From the NCBI GenBank assembly GCA_910586745.1, contig CAJUJZ010000097.1, forward strand, positions 1 to 8,487: a stretch of DNA of 8,487 bases, written 5' to 3'. A program made the position numbers and the translations under genes. This stretch comes from an uncultured Mucispirillum sp. (lineage in GTDB: Bacteria > Chrysiogenota > Deferribacteres > Deferribacterales > Mucispirillaceae). The notes below the pieces were generated by a model that worked only from the letters and a program-made list of their open reading frames with translations, made no database searches and was not told the DNA's origin. The first letter of the stretch is position 1; the number at the start of each line of letters is the position of its first letter. This document shows positions 7,578-8,487 of the stretch, one piece after another.

Positions 7578-8087
7578 ATGACAATTGAATTAAGACATGA
7601 AGAAACAGGAAATGTAAAAAAAATAAACCACGGTATAAACTGGTTTTTACTTATTACATCACCAATATTTGGTATAACATTATTTAAAAATAAACTAAAT
7701 CGTTCTGGATTTATAATGCTTACAGCAAGTTTATTATTCTTTTTAGGTATTATATGTTTTTCAATATTCAGTTCATCTTTTGCAAGTATGTATCCTTACA
7801 GCACATCTCAAGTGCAGGCTTCTCCATCGTTTATGATGCAGGTATATTATTTATTAGATATTGATTATAAAGATGTGCTTGAATTTTTCCTTGCAACTTC
7901 TGGATTTCTTCTTTTATTTATATCAGTTTTCAGCTGTTATACAGCATATAATGCAAATAAATGGATTGCAGAAAATTACAGATATGCTGGATATAAAGTT
8001 GCAGCACCTAATACATTAGTCCGCAGTCTTTTAAAAAAAGACTGGGGATTAACTGATGATGACTTTATAGAAGTAAGTAATAAATAA
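7578..8087 (+). CDS. Small membrane protein of unknown function
   Basis: A 169-residue protein that I do not recognise with confidence. A short polar N-terminus (MTIELRHEETGNVKKINHG) is followed by hydrophobic segments at about 20-37 (NWFLLITSPIFGITLF), 44-66 (GFIMLTASLLFFLGIICFSI) and 102-128 (VLEFFLATSGFLLLFISVF), then a soluble C-terminal tail with YNANKWIAENYRYAGYKV. The W-then-hydrophobic start and the GY-containing tail recall DUF2628-type small membrane proteins, but this is only resemblance. An ATG at 7566 is also in frame; I prefer 7578 because GGAG (7568-7571) lies 6 nt before it and overlaps the earlier ATG. Transcription is probably from the promoter at 7501-7528. A GC-rich hairpin follows 16 bp after the stop. 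Confidence 0.8.
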   Translation: MTIELRHEETGNVKKINHGINWFLLITSPIFGITLFKNKLNRSGFIMLTASLLFFLGIICFSIFSSSFASMYPYSTSQVQASPSFMMQVYYLLDIDYKDVLEFFLATSGFLLLFISVFSCYTAYNANKWIAENYRYAGYKVAAPNTLVRSLLKKDWGLTDDDFIEVSNK

Positions 8088-8103
8088 ATCAATCAATTAT
8101 AAA

Positions 8104-8123
8104 AGGGCGGTTTATACCGCCCT
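8104..8123. terminator. GC-rich hairpin after the membrane protein gene, probable terminator
   Basis: A perfect 7-bp stem, AGGGCGG / CCGCCCT, with a 6-nt loop, lies 16 bp after the stop codon at 8087. On the plus strand it is followed by TAAGACTGTC, not a T-run, so it lacks the usual U-tract for the gene it follows. On the minus strand it is followed by TTTTATAA, so it would work better against leftward transcription. The missing plus-strand U-tract coincides with the edge of the repeat-bounded segment at 8126. Confidence 0.6.
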
Positions 8124-8199
8124 AAGACTGTCAAAAAAGTTATTGATTATTTTAAACTTATAATAAAAAATATTATCCACATTAAAAAATTAATCTGTT

Positions 8200-8234
8200 T
8201 AACTAAACTTGGAGCGTGTATCCAAGTTTAGTTA
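8200..8234. repeat. Perfect 14-bp inverted repeat (hairpin)
   Basis: TAACTAAACTTGGA (8200-8213) and its exact complement TCCAAGTTTAGTTA (8221-8234) surround a 7-nt loop, GCGTGTA. No T-run follows on either strand, so it is not a normal intrinsic terminator. It stands 7 bp upstream of the closing helix of the fold at 8242-8342 and may be part of the same RNA or DNA structure. Confidence 0.75.
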
Positions 8235-8241
8235 CCATTAT

Positions 8242-8342
8242 AGCCTAATAAAATGTGCGAGTGTTTTTTACGAGGACTGCCAAATTCCCGACCGAATAGG
8301 GAGGAAAAAGAATTTGCACAGGCTGTCGAGCATTATTAGGCT
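8242..8342 (+). ncRNA. Candidate structured RNA of unknown class
   Basis: Nested complementarity defines a compact fold of about 100 nt. The closing helix is AGCCTAATAA (8242-8251) with TTATTAGGCT (8333-8342), 10 perfect pairs. The inner helix is GACTGCC (8275-8281) with GGCTGTC (8321-8327), one U.U mismatch, continuing into AAATTC (8282-8287) with GAATTT (8310-8315); a GCACA bulge lies on the 3' side. The apical loop of 22 nt (CCGACCGAATAGGGAGG...) can form a short C/G stem. A large 5' internal loop of 23 nt contains GTGCGAG and a T6 run. The segment is clearly richer in G+C than its surroundings. Strand is uncertain, because the helices exist in both orientations. It does not match tRNA, 6S, SRP, tmRNA, RNase P, or riboswitch consensus that I know. 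Confidence 0.4.
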
Positions 8343-8350
8343 CATCAATT

Positions 8351-8382
8351 GACTGGCGAAAAAATGTATTTTTTCGACAATC
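8351..8382. repeat. A/T-rich fold-back at the right edge of the non-coding element
   Basis: GACTGGCGAAAAAA (8351-8364), loop TGTA, TTTTTTCGACAATC (8369-8382): a 14-position stem with two mismatches. The T-run lies in the stem itself, so it is at best an atypical bidirectional terminator. It also constitutes the right inverted repeat of the candidate MITE. Confidence 0.6.
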
Positions 8383-8398
8383 TAAAGGGGTGTTTAAA

Positions 8399-8487
8399 TG
8401 ATGCGAACCCCATTTATTGGACAAATAAATGTGGTGTTTTTATGTCACGCAGAATTAAATATTCTTATGAATTACGCAAAGAGATAT
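8399..8487 (+). mobile_element. Left end of an IS3-family (IS150-like) insertion sequence, cut by window edge
   Basis: TGATGCGAACCCC followed by ATTTATTGGACA (8399-8423) has the TG...ACCC...TTGGACA layout that I recall for the left terminal repeat of IS150-group IS3 elements, and an OrfA-like reading frame starts at 8442. The sequence ACC-C-CATTTATT (8407-8418) can pair with AATAAATG-T-GGT (8424-8435), one mismatch, GGACA loop. That hairpin lies just ahead of the OrfA start and could mask its ribosome site in read-through transcripts. The right end and any target duplication are outside the window. Confidence 0.65.
8442..8487 (+). CDS. IS3-family transposase OrfA, N-terminal fragment
   Basis: Only the first 15 codons are present (MSRRIKYSYELRKEI), then the window ends. 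The basic start followed by YSYELRKEI matches the beginning of the helix-turn-helix OrfA of IS150-type elements, in which OrfA and OrfB are usually joined by programmed frameshifting. GGTG at 8433-8436 is the only ribosome-site-like sequence. The identification rests on this short stretch together with the terminal repeat at 8399, so completeness and activity cannot be judged. Confidence 0.6.
   Translation, partial: MSRRIKYSYELRKEI

Larger units (their letters stand above)
8126..8382. mobile_element. Candidate MITE-like element bounded by imperfect inverted repeats
   Basis: The left end reads GACTGTCAAAAAA (8126-8138). The right end read on the minus strand is GATTGTCGAAAAAA (8382-8369). The two differ by one substitution and one inserted G. 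Both are flanked by TAA (8123-8125 and 8383-8385), a possible 3-bp target duplication. The 257-bp interior has no credible reading frame but has strong hairpins. A further related copy, GACTGGCGAAAAAA, lies at 8351-8364 and folds back on the right end. I cannot name a parent transposon. A-runs are common in this DNA, so the repeats could be coincidental. Confidence 0.4.

Noticed and set aside
8128..8134. TTGACA on the minus strand near 8129-8134 as a promoter
   Set aside because: The -10 position falls in the GC-rich hairpin (ACCGCC), so there is no promoter there.
8197..8237. Integron attC site at the 14-bp hairpin
   Set aside because: GTTTAAC fits one core site, but the partner GTTACCA does not fit GTTRRRY, and no integrase or cassette arrangement is present.
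8200..8342. Retron ncRNA, group II intron 5' end (GTGCGAG) or IS110 bridge RNA
   Set aside because: No reverse transcriptase or IS110 recombinase is visible, no domain V-like hairpin is found, and the flanking gene is an IS3-type OrfA; only superficial resemblance remains.

Overview
The window is AT-rich bacterial chromosome with tight gene spacing, short AT-only intergenic regions and good AGGAG/GGGG ribosome binding sites. The gene content is mostly housekeeping and accessory metabolism: a DUF255 thioredoxin-fold protein, an NhaC antiporter, a 4HBT thioesterase, an ABC1 kinase with a phasin-like partner, and YjbQ. This fits a low-GC, probably host-associated anaerobe or microaerophile. A Deferribacterota-like organism such as Mucispirillum is one possibility, but that is a guess from composition and gene style, not a demonstrated assignment.

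Layout. Positions 1-649 hold a decayed IS1595-family transposase (minus strand), broken by two in-frame TGA stops and at least two or three frameshifts and running off the left edge. Next, all on the minus strand, are an SSAT-like GNAT acetyltransferase (697-1203), the DUF255/YyaL-like protein (1215-2987) and an NhaC-type Na+/H+ antiporter (3063-4622). A hairpin terminator sits between nhaC and yyaL, very close to the yyaL ribosome binding site. A 4HBT acyl-CoA thioesterase (4765-5154) runs divergently from nhaC and ends 5 bp from the end of the opposing ABC1/UbiB kinase gene. The kinase is the last gene of a minus-strand operon yjbQ - phasin-like - ubiB (7426 down to 5160), with a 1-bp gap and then an 11-bp overlap between genes. 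A small membrane protein of unknown function (7578-8087) is transcribed away from yjbQ from a compact back-to-back promoter region.

The right end is the least ordinary part. Just after the GC-rich hairpin that follows the membrane-protein gene there is a gene-free interval (about 8126-8382) bounded by imperfect inverted repeats (GACTGTC plus A-run) and possible TAA target duplications. Inside it are a perfect 14-bp hairpin (8200-8234) and a separate, multi-stem fold closed by a perfect 10-bp helix (8242-8342). It looks like a small non-autonomous mobile element and/or a structured RNA of a kind I do not recognise. Immediately beyond it an IS3-family (IS150-like) element begins and is cut by the window edge: a left terminal repeat near 8399 and the first 15 codons of its OrfA from 8442.

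No tRNA, rRNA or CRISPR array is visible. The central genes look intact and ordinary. Novelty, if any, lies in 8100-8400.
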